A stretch of 64,000 nucleotides of DNA. Origin: CBDFKQ01 sp965248855 (GTDB lineage Bacteria > Bacteroidota > Bacteroidia > Cytophagales > 172606-1). This document shows, one piece after another, positions 43,725 through 53,589 of this stretch; position 1 is the stretch's first letter, and every line of letters begins with the position of its first letter. Position numbers and translations under genes: made by a program. The stretch spans positions 1-64,000 of the forward strand of contig CBDFKQ010000008.1 in NCBI GenBank assembly GCA_965248855.1. The letters are read 5' to 3'. The notes beneath the pieces are model-generated. The model had not been told where the DNA came from and made no database searches. It worked only from the letters and a program-made list of their open reading frames with translations.

Positions 43725-46700
43725 TTAAAAACCATTTTTCTTTTCTGCCGGATCTTTTTGTTTTTTTGGAGTTTCCTTTTCTTTTAACTCTTGCTTTTTT
43801 CCTTCTCCTCCATAACTTGATTTAAATTTTTCGACAAAAGCAATTTTTTCATCTGCTCCAATGGAAATAGCAGCGTATTGATTGGCCTTAACATTTCCTG
43901 ATTTTGAACCGACTAAAGTATTGAATTCTTCATCCGATGAAGTTATGCCCAATTGACCCTGCCTGTAACTAAAAAAGTACCATAAGTCATTTAAAATTTC
44001 CAAATAAACTGTTATTTCATCTCCATTAGGGTTTTTCTTAATTTCAACCATTCCGTTATAACCGGCATTTAAATCTGTCGCACCAATATTTGAAATACCA
44101 ATTTTACCAACACTGTAAAAAGTATTATTCGCTTCCGACCATTTTAAATTTACATTAGAAATAACCATTGGAGCTACAAGTTTTTTGGAAGCCAGATACA
44201 ATGGTGTATAATCTGCCGCTAATTTTTCTTTATAATCCTTAACGGCCTTCTCTCCAATTACTTCTGATAATTTTATAAAAAGTTTATCTTTGTCTTCATT
44301 GGCTTCTTTTAATAATGCTGCTTCATTAGCTTTTGTATCTAAAATCCTGACTCCCATACTAACCGGTATTTGTTGGTTAATAGGGAAATTGAGCAGTAAA
44401 AAGGTATTTAATAAAAATGATTTATTCTTTAAATTATATTCACCCACACCCGATGAAGTAAAATATTCGGCAGGTACATTGCTTGTCAAATTTATTTTTC
44501 CTTCAAAATTTACAGTTGCAGCAGAATCATTTAAAACAATTTTATGCCCGCTATAAGTAACACCTGCAGCCTTTTCAACTTGTGAAATAGCAAATTCATT
44601 ATGTTGTGGATTATAGTTTAAGCGTCCTTTGCCTGAAAAAATTTCTTCGTCTTCGGCAGTTCTTTTTTCCGACACAAAAGTTGGATAAATTTCGGATGTA
44701 GCTTTATCGACAAATAAGCCTGCTGTTAACTTTTGCCCCTCCGCAACTAAATTATCATCAACTTGTATTGTAATATTTTTATCACCTCCTTTATAGGCGA
44801 TCCATTTACCCCATTCAGGTCTGCTTTTTAAATCAAGTTTTATAAATCCATCCATTGACAAAGCCGAATCAGGTGCTTTCATGATGATTGTTCCATTGAA
44901 TAATAACCTGGAAGACAAGCGAAATATTTCGTCCTGGTTTACCACACCGGTAGCAGTAGTAAACCTTCTTTTAGTTATTCCTTTTTTACCTGTTCTTATT
45001 TCTTCATCTACCAAAGTGAAATCACCAAATTTTACGTTAAATACCTGTCCGTCAGGGTTTCTATATTGTAAAGTAGCACTTCCTTCAAATTTATCTTTAG
45101 AAATTATTTTGATGTTACCGTCAAAAAATTTATGAAATTGGTGTGAAGTATCAATAACTACCTGAGCTTTGGTAAGTTCTCTCATTTGAGCATTTTCTTC
45201 AACAATTACAGAACCTCCCTTTGGAATTATTTTTGCATCTGCTGATTTTATAAAAGGAATACCGCCAATATTTAAAGTTAATTTTTCTATAAAATAAACT
45301 GCCAGTGAAGCATTAAATTTTAGATCCTCCTGTTCGCTGGCATCTAGAGAGCTGAATGTAGATGTTTTCACATCTCCATTCATTCCTATAATTTTTCTGT
45401 TAATATCCCAATTGGCTTGGTTAATAGAAGTCCTGTATTTTGCATAGGGAAATTCTAAGCTTGAAAATCCTGCAAATTTTGGATCAGTACTGCTTTTTAA
45501 GTTTACTAAGCCTTTAGAAAGATTGAAAATTATATTTACATAATTGGCTAATAATACCGGTTTAGTTGGGTTAGTTGAAAATATATGAAATTCAGCGTCA
45601 CTGGCGGTAAATTTTTCTTTTTCAAATTTATATCCGGGTGAATCTAAAATTTCACAATCTTTTCTGGTTAATCTCCCTGCTCCAAATAATCCCTTAGAAC
45701 TTACAATTACAGAACCTTTTACCTGTGTAGTGCCTTTATATAATTCAAAAGGTTCCTTTGTATTAAATATGGCGAGACTATCTCTTCTGGCTTGCCACAC
45801 CATTTTATAATCTTTTATACCAACTTTAGGGAACTCTGCACCCGTAAATGCAGCTTCTCTTATTTCTGCAATATTACCTGTAGCCACAATTGAATCGGGG
45901 GTAAAAGTAATGTTATCCGATTTTAATGTAGTACTCATAAAATCAATTTGTGCCGGTGCGTGTAAACCATTCACATCCATTACTAAATTACCTGAAAAAT
46001 GAGCTTTAGCTTTTCCTCTGTTTAGTGCCTTATAAATTAAGTATCCTTCTGCCGGGGGAACATGTACAAAACCGGGGAATTGACCTTTGTATTCCAGTTT
46101 AACATTTGGGATATCAGGGAAAAGGCCATTGGTTTTAAATACTCCTACAAATGTGGGTTGAGCTTTATCAAGGTTTTCCTGACGAACGTTTGGAATGACC
46201 AACATCACAGAATCGCCATATGTACTCCTTAACCGATTTTTTTCATTAAAGAAAATAACACCGCCACCTTCTGCATCAAATTTTGGATACCCTTCTTCAC
46301 CTTTAGCTCCGGACTTATTGTTTACATTATCAATATTTACTTTGCCGGGTTTGTACTTTATATCTCCACCATATTCAATTTTTGCTAATTTTTTTACTCC
46401 ATTTTTGTCAACTATTGTATCTTGTTTACTAAATAATACGCTATCAATTTCACGCATATCAAGTGCAAACTCATCGTAATTAAATATAAAACCTTTTCCA
46501 ACCCATCTGTTTGGCCCAATTCTTACCTCACTCGATTGATCAGTGCTTAAAACAAAGTTTCTTCCCTGCAATAGTTGAATTTCTCTGTCTTCCCTAGATT
46601 TAGAGTCGCGATTTGGCCTGATGGTAACAGCTGATTTTTTATTTCGCACATCATTTGCAGAACGCACGCTAAATTCAGTAATGCCCCTTATTGTTAAAAT

Positions 46701-48686
46701 ATTACTGTTTAAATCGTAAGTAGCATTTGGTTTAAAATACGTATAAGATGGAATAATTAAATTATCATAATCTTTTAATGCATTATAAGCTGCTACATTA
46801 TGGGTTGTTTTTGGGTAAACGGTTATTATTCCACTAACCTGATCAAAATCAATATATCCCTTTTCAGCAATCTCTTCCATTGCACCTCTTACAGTTCCGG
46901 AATTTAATTTGTAGGTGTTCGCTAAATCTTCAACCTGAATAGTCGGAGATTTATCTATAGGAATAGATTTTAGTTTACAATAAGAAGATAGAAGTTGAAG
47001 AGGGTGAAATTTATAAATTCCTTTTAAAGATGTATACCTGCCTTCATTAAAATAATCGTGAGATTCAAAAACTGCAGGTATAGAATCTCTTCCTCTCATC
47101 ATCGACATATTAATGACTGCACTGTCAAGGTTCCACTGCAAAACATCCACTATCATATCTACTTTGTGATAGATATTTACATAGGGTGCGGCTCTAAATC
47201 CACTTTCATGTCGGTAAAGAGTTAACAAGTGTTTGTTCTTTTCATATTTTAATCTTACAGAAGGATGGTAAACAATTGAATCTTGCCTGGCAAACTTTTT
47301 GTAAAATACTGCTGAAGTATTGGGAGATGTTATTACAGAATCTCCAATTATAAAATTCTTGCTGGTAAGTTTAAATTTCGTTTCGTTTTCACTTATGTAT
47401 TTAAGAGTCGAAAATTTATTTAAATAACTGGCGCTTGATATTTTATCTCCTGCTATTGTGAAACCTCCTTTATATTGCAGATTTTCACCCGGGCTTTTTA
47501 ACAATGCGTTATTATCTAAAGATGAAAACCTTGGGTATACTGCATCTTTAATTGATTTATGAGGAGTTCCAACATAATCAAAAATACCAATTATTGGTTT
47601 TTCAAGTTTTTCCTGATCCGTTAATGTAACATCTTCAGCATGTAATCGCGCATTACGTATATCAAAATTATAATCTTTTAACTCGGCAAAAACATCCGGC
47701 AAGCCCACGGATGCCCAAGTAATTTTTCCGGTCTTCCCAACAAATACTGCAGATTTGATCATCAAATCGCCCGAAGTATTTTCAACAGTTAAAGAATCAG
47801 ATACGGTTACGAATATTAAATTAGTGTTCTTAAAAGTTATAATTTCACCTATTACTTCGGGTTGAAGAGGTTTATAATAATTCCCGGAAATTGCATTATA
47901 ATTAGTATCAATTGTTATACTTGTTACATCTGATTGATTGGATATAGGCCATCCGTCCTTATCATATTTTATTGCTTTTTTTTCCTCTTTAGGAGGTGGT
48001 GTATCGGAAACCTTTTCATCAATTGGCCAACCATTCTTATCGTATTTTACTACTTTTTTTTGATTTTTATCTGTTTTAGGATTGGTAACCTTTGTAGTTG
48101 TTTTCTTAAGAGTGTCTTTTTTTACCGGAGTATCTTTTCCCCAATCACTGTCAGGCAATTGCTTAATTTCTTTTATATCAAAGTTAAATGTACCTCCCTG
48201 AGCATATAATTGATAACTTTTAGAATAATACAATAATCTTTTTTCGAAAAAGGGTTCTATAAAATCAAAAAAGCGGGCACTTTGTTTTGGATCGTATTTA
48301 TCCACTATCTGTTCTGTTGCCAATAGAAATTTATCTAAATCGCCACTCGGAATGTTTTGTGTATGAATGGCATGGTATACTGCATCATAAAACTGTGAAA
48401 ATTGCGGAATTAATTTATAACGGCGGGCAGCCATTTTTTTGGAAATGGAATAAATTTTTTGCTGTTGGCCTTCGTTAAGGCCATTTCCCCAAATAGATTC
48501 CAGATTCTTACCTGCCTGTATACCTTGTTCGTTTCTGCTTGCCAACATCATGGTATTGACATCTTTATTGAGCTCCGACGGGAAATCGGAGAATTTTATA
48601 TTTTGCGCCTGTAAAAACTGACAGGTAAAAAAAACGCTTAAGTAAATAATAAGCGAAACAAGATATTTTCCTTTCATGGAGAACAT
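43725..48686 (-). CDS. Giant secreted protein of unknown function
   Basis: About 1653 residues. I start it at ATG 48686 (MFSMKGKYLVSLIIYLSVFF...), or possibly 48677. This places the signal peptide (ending CQFLQA) at the N-terminus, whereas a longer frame to 48767 would overlap prmA. Residues ~175-265 are a Lys/Pro-rich linker with two copies of KYDK(N/D)GWPI. The rest is a long, regular, beta-rich region with strand pairs of the LPS-transport/AsmA-like repetitive type, but I cannot name a family. The C-terminus is a charged Lys/Glu tail (KETPKKQKDPAEKK). It follows prmA and is probably envelope-located. Confidence 0.8.
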   Translation of the reverse strand: MFSMKGKYLVSLIIYLSVFFTCQFLQAQNIKFSDFPSELNKDVNTMMLASRNEQGIQAGKNLESIWGNGLNEGQQQKIYSISKKMAARRYKLIPQFSQFYDAVYHAIHTQNIPSGDLDKFLLATEQIVDKYDPKQSARFFDFIEPFFEKRLLYYSKSYQLYAQGGTFNFDIKEIKQLPDSDWGKDTPVKKDTLKKTTTKVTNPKTDKNQKKVVKYDKNGWPIDEKVSDTPPPKEEKKAIKYDKDGWPISNQSDVTSITIDTNYNAISGNYYKPLQPEVIGEIITFKNTNLIFVTVSDSLTVENTSGDLMIKSAVFVGKTGKITWASVGLPDVFAELKDYNFDIRNARLHAEDVTLTDQEKLEKPIIGIFDYVGTPHKSIKDAVYPRFSSLDNNALLKSPGENLQYKGGFTIAGDKISSASYLNKFSTLKYISENETKFKLTSKNFIIGDSVITSPNTSAVFYKKFARQDSIVYHPSVRLKYEKNKHLLTLYRHESGFRAAPYVNIYHKVDMIVDVLQWNLDSAVINMSMMRGRDSIPAVFESHDYFNEGRYTSLKGIYKFHPLQLLSSYCKLKSIPIDKSPTIQVEDLANTYKLNSGTVRGAMEEIAEKGYIDFDQVSGIITVYPKTTHNVAAYNALKDYDNLIIPSYTYFKPNATYDLNSNILTIRGITEFSVRSANDVRNKKSAVTIRPNRDSKSREDREIQLLQGRNFVLSTDQSSEVRIGPNRWVGKGFIFNYDEFALDMREIDSVLFSKQDTIVDKNGVKKLAKIEYGGDIKYKPGKVNIDNVNNKSGAKGEEGYPKFDAEGGGVIFFNEKNRLRSTYGDSVMLVIPNVRQENLDKAQPTFVGVFKTNGLFPDIPNVKLEYKGQFPGFVHVPPAEGYLIYKALNRGKAKAHFSGNLVMDVNGLHAPAQIDFMSTTLKSDNITFTPDSIVATGNIAEIREAAFTGAEFPKVGIKDYKMVWQARRDSLAIFNTKEPFELYKGTTQVKGSVIVSSKGLFGAGRLTRKDCEILDSPGYKFEKEKFTASDAEFHIFSTNPTKPVLLANYVNIIFNLSKGLVNLKSSTDPKFAGFSSLEFPYAKYRTSINQANWDINRKIIGMNGDVKTSTFSSLDASEQEDLKFNASLAVYFIEKLTLNIGGIPFIKSADAKIIPKGGSVIVEENAQMRELTKAQVVIDTSHQFHKFFDGNIKIISKDKFEGSATLQYRNPDGQVFNVKFGDFTLVDEEIRTGKKGITKRRFTTATGVVNQDEIFRLSSRLLFNGTIIMKAPDSALSMDGFIKLDLKSRPEWGKWIAYKGGDKNITIQVDDNLVAEGQKLTAGLFVDKATSEIYPTFVSEKRTAEDEEIFSGKGRLNYNPQHNEFAISQVEKAAGVTYSGHKIVLNDSAATVNFEGKINLTSNVPAEYFTSSGVGEYNLKNKSFLLNTFLLLNFPINQQIPVSMGVRILDTKANEAALLKEANEDKDKLFIKLSEVIGEKAVKDYKEKLAADYTPLYLASKKLVAPMVISNVNLKWSEANNTFYSVGKIGISNIGATDLNAGYNGMVEIKKNPNGDEITVYLEILNDLWYFFSYRQGQLGITSSDEEFNTLVGSKSGNVKANQYAAISIGADEKIAFVEKFKSSYGGEGKKQELKEKETPKKQKDPAEKKNGF

Positions 48687-48733
48687 AACTGTTTGTAAAA
48701 TGTTTTTTACAAAAAAAATTAATATATGAGTTG

Positions 48734-49564
48734 TTAATGTGTTTTTTGATAAATAACGGCCGCCCAACTGTTTTTAACAAATTTTTCTATTTCTTTAAGT
48801 CCGACTGAAATTGCACATTCTTTAATTTCTCCGGCATCACTTTCATAAAAACCGCTCAATAAAAGAAAACCATCAATATTTAATAAATCACTATACTCAG
48901 GTATTTCTTTTAATAAAATATTTCTGCTGATGTTGGCTAATATAATATCGAATGTTTTATTAAAATGAAGAGTTTCAATTGTACCCTGTTGCACATTTGA
49001 ATTCTTGCAATCATTTAATTCAAAATTTTCCTTTGCATTTTCAACTGCCCATTCTTCTATATCAAAGGAATCAACATAAGAAGCTGCCAATTTTGATGCC
49101 ATTATTCCTAAAATACCTGTCCCGCAACCCACATCCAAAACCACTTTGTGTACGTGGGATATCTTCAATTGGTTTTTTATCATCAGGTAAGTGGTTTCAT
49201 GATGCCCTGTACCAAACGACATTTTAGGATTAATAATGATTTCGTATGGAAAATTTTCGCTTGGGTGAAATGATGCCCTGATTAAACAGATATCATCAAT
49301 TTTAACCGTTTCATAATTCTTTTCCCATTCATCATTCCAATTTTTTTTCTCAACCCTGCTGTAATCAAAAGTTATGAGGGTTTGATTTGCATATTTACTA
49401 AAAATTTCTTCAATACTGTTTTTATCAAAAACTTCTTCAATAATATAAGCATTCAAACCTTCATCCGTTTCGATGAACGTTTCAAAACCAATTTCAGCCA
49501 GTTCTGCAATTAAAATATCTGCAAAATCTATATCTGTAAGAACTCTTAATTCAATATAATCCAA
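48734..49564 (-). CDS. prmA: Ribosomal protein L11 methyltransferase
   Basis: 276 residues. The SAM-binding motif I is VVLDVGCGTGILGIMASKLA, preceded by the PrmA-type KMSFGTGHHETTYLMI. The substrate-side motif is DIILANISRNILL. The N-terminal ~100 residues form the L11-recognition domain (MDYIELRVLTDIDFADILIA). It trimethylates ribosomal protein L11. It lies between tpiA and the giant secreted protein gene on the minus strand, 166 bp after tpiA. Confidence 0.95.
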   Translation of the reverse strand: MDYIELRVLTDIDFADILIAELAEIGFETFIETDEGLNAYIIEEVFDKNSIEEIFSKYANQTLITFDYSRVEKKNWNDEWEKNYETVKIDDICLIRASFHPSENFPYEIIINPKMSFGTGHHETTYLMIKNQLKISHVHKVVLDVGCGTGILGIMASKLAASYVDSFDIEEWAVENAKENFELNDCKNSNVQQGTIETLHFNKTFDIILANISRNILLKEIPEYSDLLNIDGFLLLSGFYESDAGEIKECAISVGLKEIEKFVKNSWAAVIYQKTH

Positions 49565-49730
49565 ATTAAATTTTTAAACTGATAATAATACAAAAGTAAC
49601 AATAGTTTAAGCAATTCTCAAAAAATTGATTTTCAGCCTATAAGAATAAAGATGATAGAAAAAAAGACATTAGACAAGTGATATGAAAAATGAGATTCAC
49701 AAAATATCCTGTCCCTGTGCTATTTTTTCT

Positions 49731-50492
49731 TTACAATGCCTTAATAATCGTAACAAAATCACGAGATTTTAACGATGCCCCGCCAACTAATCCACCATCC
49801 ACATCAGGTTGTGCAAAAAGTTCTGCCGCATTGCCTGCACTCACACTTCCTCCATATAATAAAGAAATATTATCAGCAATATTGTTTCCATATTTACTTG
49901 CGATGTGATTTCTTAATGCCAAATGCATATCCTGCGCTTGTTGCAAAGATGCTGTTTTGCCGGTACCAATTGCCCAAATTGGTTCGTAAGCAATTACAAT
50001 ATTTTTAAATAATTCGGGTGATAAATGAAATAAACTTTCTGTAAGTTGGCTGCAAACAAATGCAACATAATCTGTATTTTCTCTTTGGTCCAGAGATTCT
50101 CCACAGCAAAAAATAGGGATTAAACCGTTTTCAATAACTGTATTTATTTTATCTCTCAATATTTCATTGCTTTCATTAAAATATTGCCGGCGTTCGCTAT
50201 GGCCAATAATAACATATTTAACTCCAATGCTTTTTAGCATTCCAACAGAAATTTCGCCTGTATAAGCGCCTGATAATTTTGATGAACAATTTTGTGCTGC
50301 CAACGAAATGTTTTGATGTGTAGTAATCAATTTACCTACAGCATATAAATGAGTAAAAGGGGCTGCCAATATTACAATAGCATTATTGTTTACCTCATCT
50401 TTGATCATATTTATAATTTCAGAAGCCAGGTTCATTCCTTCTTCAAGGCTTGTATTCATCTTCCAGTTTCCGGCGGCTATTTTTTGTCTCAT
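49731..50492 (-). CDS. tpiA: Triosephosphate isomerase
   Basis: 253 residues, the standard length. The catalytic residues are all present: Lys in GNWKMN (residues 8-13), His in YVIIGHSERRQYF and Glu in AYEPIWAIGTGKTA. The phosphate-binding end is LYGGSVSAGNAAEL. It interconverts dihydroxyacetone phosphate and glyceraldehyde 3-phosphate. It is divergent from the cysteine desulfurase gene across 241 bp. Confidence 0.97.
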   Translation of the reverse strand: MRQKIAAGNWKMNTSLEEGMNLASEIINMIKDEVNNNAIVILAAPFTHLYAVGKLITTHQNISLAAQNCSSKLSGAYTGEISVGMLKSIGVKYVIIGHSERRQYFNESNEILRDKINTVIENGLIPIFCCGESLDQRENTDYVAFVCSQLTESLFHLSPELFKNIVIAYEPIWAIGTGKTASLQQAQDMHLALRNHIASKYGNNIADNISLLYGGSVSAGNAAELFAQPDVDGGLVGGASLKSRDFVTIIKAL

Positions 50493-50673
50493 ACTTGTTC
50501 TAATTGTTTTTTTTAGAATTTTTATATATTAAATGAGGCTAAAGATAATATTTTTTAGAAAATTACTACTAGTTATTATCTTAATAGTGTTTTTTAATCG
50601 GTGAATAAAATTAAAAATTAAAAACTCGCAATGAAAATCATTATTGCGATTGCATTTTACTAATGAGAAGTAA

Positions 50674-50705
50674 TTTGTTTGGCATGTTTACAAAACATAT
50701 TTTTG
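50674..50705 (+). promoter_or_regulatory. Promoter of cysteine desulfurase gene
   Basis: TTTG at 50674-50677, a 20-bp spacer and TATTTTTG at 50698-50705 match the Bacteroidota sigma consensus (TTTG, TANNTTTG). The start codon follows 28 bp later. Confidence 0.7.
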
Positions 50706-50733
50706 CAGATTATTTTTTTGATTATTTCCTTCT

Positions 50734-51876
50734 ATGAAAGTTTATTTTGACAATGCAGCCACAACACCTTTAGATAAAGAAGTTTTAGAAACAATGTTGC
50801 CCTTTATGGCAGATTTTTATGGAAATCCATCTTCTATTCATTCACATGGCAGAGAAGTTCGTTCTGCAATTGAAAAATCTAGAAAAACAGTAGCTTTATT
50901 ATTAAATGCATCACCTTCCGAAATTTTTTTTACGTCCGGTGGTACCGAGGCGGATAACACTGCCATTAGATGTGGAATTGAAACACATAACATTACTCAT
51001 GCCATTACAAGCCCGATAGAACATCATGCAGTGCTTCATACCCTGCAGGAAATGGCTAAATCAAAAAAAATAAAACTTAGTTATGTAAAACTCGATGAAA
51101 GAGGAAATGTAGATTTAAATGATCTCGAAAGTTTATTGATAAATAATCCCCGTTCTCTTGTTTCATTAATGCATGCCAATAATGAAATAGCTAACATTTC
51201 AGATATTAAATTAACAGGTGAATTATGCAAAGCAAATAATGCATTATTTCATTCTGATACTGTACAAACTATGGGTCATTATAAACATGACCTTCAATCT
51301 CTTAATATTCAATTTATAGTTGGTGCAGCTCACAAATTTCATGGTCCTAAAGGCGTAGGTTTTTTATATATTAATTCATCTGCAAGAATAAATCCTTTTA
51401 TTCATGGCGGATCACAAGAAAGAAATATGAGGGGTGGAACTGAAAATGTATACGGAATAATCGGCTTAGCCAAAGCTCTTGAAATTTCATACAGGGAAAT
51501 GGAAGAACATAAAAATCATATTAAGGGCCTTAAAAAAGCAATGATTGAGAAATTAAAAAATAATATTAACAATATTTCATTTAATGGTGAAAGCGAAAAC
51601 CTCGACAACAGTCTTTACACTGTTTTAAGCGTAAGTTTACCCCCTTCAGAAAATAACGATATGTTATTATTTAATTTGGATATCGATAAAATTTCCGCCT
51701 CGGGTGGCAGTGCATGCAGCAGTGGTTCAGATGTGGGGTCGCACGTTTTACAAGCATTAAATATTCACCCCGACCGTGCCAATGTTCGTTTCTCTTTTAG
51801 CAAATATAATACGCTTACCGAGGTTGAATATGTAGCGGATGTATTAATTGCAATGTTTAAAAAAATAAAAAATTAA
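50734..51876 (+). CDS. Cysteine desulfurase (NifS/IscS family)
   Basis: 380 residues. The PLP lysine is Lys201 in AAHKFHGPKGVG. The sulfur-accepting Cys328 is in ASGGSACSSGSDVG. The N-terminus VYFDNAATTPLDKEVLETM is typical. It transfers sulfur from cysteine to Fe-S cluster or thio-modification pathways. No iscU, iscR or mnmA neighbour is visible, so its partner cannot be deduced. It is monocistronic with its own promoter. Confidence 0.93.
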   Translation: MKVYFDNAATTPLDKEVLETMLPFMADFYGNPSSIHSHGREVRSAIEKSRKTVALLLNASPSEIFFTSGGTEADNTAIRCGIETHNITHAITSPIEHHAVLHTLQEMAKSKKIKLSYVKLDERGNVDLNDLESLLINNPRSLVSLMHANNEIANISDIKLTGELCKANNALFHSDTVQTMGHYKHDLQSLNIQFIVGAAHKFHGPKGVGFLYINSSARINPFIHGGSQERNMRGGTENVYGIIGLAKALEISYREMEEHKNHIKGLKKAMIEKLKNNINNISFNGESENLDNSLYTVLSVSLPPSENNDMLLFNLDIDKISASGGSACSSGSDVGSHVLQALNIHPDRANVRFSFSKYNTLTEVEYVADVLIAMFKKIKN

Positions 51877-51961
51877 TTTTCAACTTTTTTAAAGGCGTTT
51901 TAAGAAAACCTTAAATGATTTTAAATATTTTTCTTTAATATCTTTAGATAATTAAAAATAA

Positions 51962-51992
51962 TTGAATTAAATTTATTTTTTTTATACGTTTG
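51962..51992 (+). promoter_or_regulatory. Promoter of recA
   Basis: TTG at 51962-51964, a 20-bp spacer and TACGTTTG at 51985-51992 match the Bacteroidota consensus. It lies 38 bp before the recA start codon. I see no evident SOS-box palindrome next to it. Confidence 0.75.
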
Positions 51993-52030
51993 TAAAAGAT
52001 TTCCTTAACTAATTCATAAAACATTTAAAA

Positions 52031-53119
52031 ATGAAACCTAATAACTCAAATAATATAGCAGCAGAAAAGGAAGCAAAATTAAGGGCACTCAAAACTACTA
52101 TGGAAAAACTTGATAAGTCTTATGGCAAAGGAGCCGTAATGAAATTAAGTGACAATGTAGTTGCAGATATTGGTTTTATTTCAACAGGTTCTCTGGGTTT
52201 AGATCTTGCACTTGGTATCGGAGGTTTACCAAAAGGAAGAATTGTAGAAATATACGGGCCGGAATCTTCAGGTAAAACAACCTTATCGCTTCATTGTATT
52301 GCAGAATCGCAAAAAGCCGGCGGAATAGCAGCTTTTATTGATGCTGAACACGCTTTTGACAGGTCATACGCTGAAAAACTAGGTATTGACACCGATAACT
52401 TATATATATCTCAACCCGATAGTGGCGAACAGGCGTTGGAAATTGCAGAAAATTTAATCAGTTCGGGAGCGATTGATATTATTGTAATAGATTCAGTTGC
52501 TGCCTTGGTTCCTAAAGCAGAATTAGATGGTGAGATGGGAGAAAGTAAAATGGGTTTACAAGCCCGTTTAATGTCCCAAGCTTTACGTAAATTAACCGGA
52601 ATAATAAATAAAACAAGTTGTTGCTGCATTTTTATCAATCAATTGAGAGATAAAATTGGAGTAATGTTTGGCAGCCCCGAAACCACAACAGGCGGAAATG
52701 CACTTAAATTTTATGCATCAGTTCGATTAGATATTCGTCGCATAGGTCAGATAAAAGAAAGTGCCGATAATATTGTAGGAAACCGCACAAAAGTAAAAGT
52801 GGTTAAAAATAAAGTGGCGCCGCCATTTAAAGTAGTAGAATTTGATATTATGTATGGTGAAGGAATTTCTAAAGTTGGTGAAATACTTGATATTGGGGTT
52901 GAAATGGAAATAATTAAAAAATCGGGATCGTGGTTTTCTTATGATGGAACCAGATTGGGGCAAGGTCGCGATTCTTTAAAAGCACTTTTACAGGATAATC
53001 CGGAATTGGCAAACGAAATTGAAGCGAAAATTAAATTGAAAGTTAAAGAATCAAAAGATGCATTACCTGTTCAGGCAGTGGCTGTTACTAATGATGATAG
53101 TATTGAAGATGATGAATAA
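52031..53119 (+). CDS. recA: Recombinase RecA
   Basis: 362 residues. Walker A is GPESSGKTT near residue 78. The conserved LDKSYGKGAVMKL, DSVAALVPKAELDGEMG and FINQLRDKIGVMFGSPETTTGG segments are intact. The C-terminus is acidic (DDSIEDDE), as is usual. It catalyses homologous strand exchange and, in species with LexA, co-protease activity. The promoter is described at 51962-51992. The gene is followed by rpsU, which has its own promoter. Confidence 0.98.
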   Translation: MKPNNSNNIAAEKEAKLRALKTTMEKLDKSYGKGAVMKLSDNVVADIGFISTGSLGLDLALGIGGLPKGRIVEIYGPESSGKTTLSLHCIAESQKAGGIAAFIDAEHAFDRSYAEKLGIDTDNLYISQPDSGEQALEIAENLISSGAIDIIVIDSVAALVPKAELDGEMGESKMGLQARLMSQALRKLTGIINKTSCCCIFINQLRDKIGVMFGSPETTTGGNALKFYASVRLDIRRIGQIKESADNIVGNRTKVKVVKNKVAPPFKVVEFDIMYGEGISKVGEILDIGVEMEIIKKSGSWFSYDGTRLGQGRDSLKALLQDNPELANEIEAKIKLKVKESKDALPVQAVAVTNDDSIEDDE

Positions 53120-53157
53120 AAATATTTTTAATTGAATTATTTTTTATTTTTAAATTC

Positions 53158-53187
53158 TTGCATTTAATTTTTTCTTAGTTATATTTG
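53158..53187 (+). promoter_or_regulatory. Promoter of rpsU
   Basis: TTG at 53158-53160, a 19-bp spacer and TATATTTG at 53180-53187. The predicted transcription start (about 53194) rules out an upstream in-frame ATG at 53185 and supports translation of rpsU from 53230. Confidence 0.8.
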
Positions 53188-53229
53188 CAGCCTTATTTGT
53201 GCAAAGACATTTATCAAAATATATTTAAA

Positions 53230-53424
53230 ATGATTATCATCAACATAAAAGAAAACGAATCAATTGATAAAGCTTTGAAACGCTTTAAGAAAAAATTTGA
53301 AAAAACCGGTGTTTTAAAAGAATTACGTTCGAGAACATATTTTGAAAAACATTCAATAAGACTAAGAAGCAGAAAAATTAAAGCTGTTTATAAAGAAAAA
53401 ATGTACGGTAATAACAACGCATAA
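53230..53424 (+). CDS. rpsU: 30S ribosomal protein S21
   Basis: A 64-residue basic protein, MIIINIKENESIDKALKRFK, continuing KKFEKTGVLKELRSRTYFEK. These are the diagnostic S21 motifs of Bacteroidota. I start it at ATG 53230 rather than the in-frame ATG 53185, because the length and N-terminus then match the family and the longer start would lie inside the promoter. It functions in the small subunit near the anti-SD region during initiation. A strong terminator follows 18 bp after the stop. Confidence 0.95.
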   Translation: MIIINIKENESIDKALKRFKKKFEKTGVLKELRSRTYFEKHSIRLRSRKIKAVYKEKMYGNNNA

Positions 53425-53442
53425 TTTTTTAAATTATATAAG

Positions 53443-53482
53443 AAAAAGCCTTGAAAGATTTAATTCTTTCAAGGCTTTTTTT
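53443..53482 (+). terminator. Rho-independent terminator of rpsU
   Basis: A 16-bp stem (AAAAAGCCTTGAAAGA / TCTTTCAAGGCTTTTT) with a six-base loop, followed by further T residues. It is a textbook intrinsic terminator. Confidence 0.95.
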
Positions 53483-53589
53483 ATTGTCGAAGTCGAATCA
53501 TTTAATTCCGAAATTGTAAGCAAAGAATTAGAGTAGAAAAGTTAATTTTAGTTGGTACATAATAATTTCGTATAGAAGAATTATACTCA

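Noticed and set aside
48687..48767. N-terminal extension of the giant secreted protein
   Set aside because: It would overlap prmA and bury the signal peptide about 30 residues inside the protein.
53185..53229. N-terminal extension of rpsU
   Set aside because: It begins inside the -7 element of the promoter, and S21 normally starts at the M-I-I-I-N-I segment.
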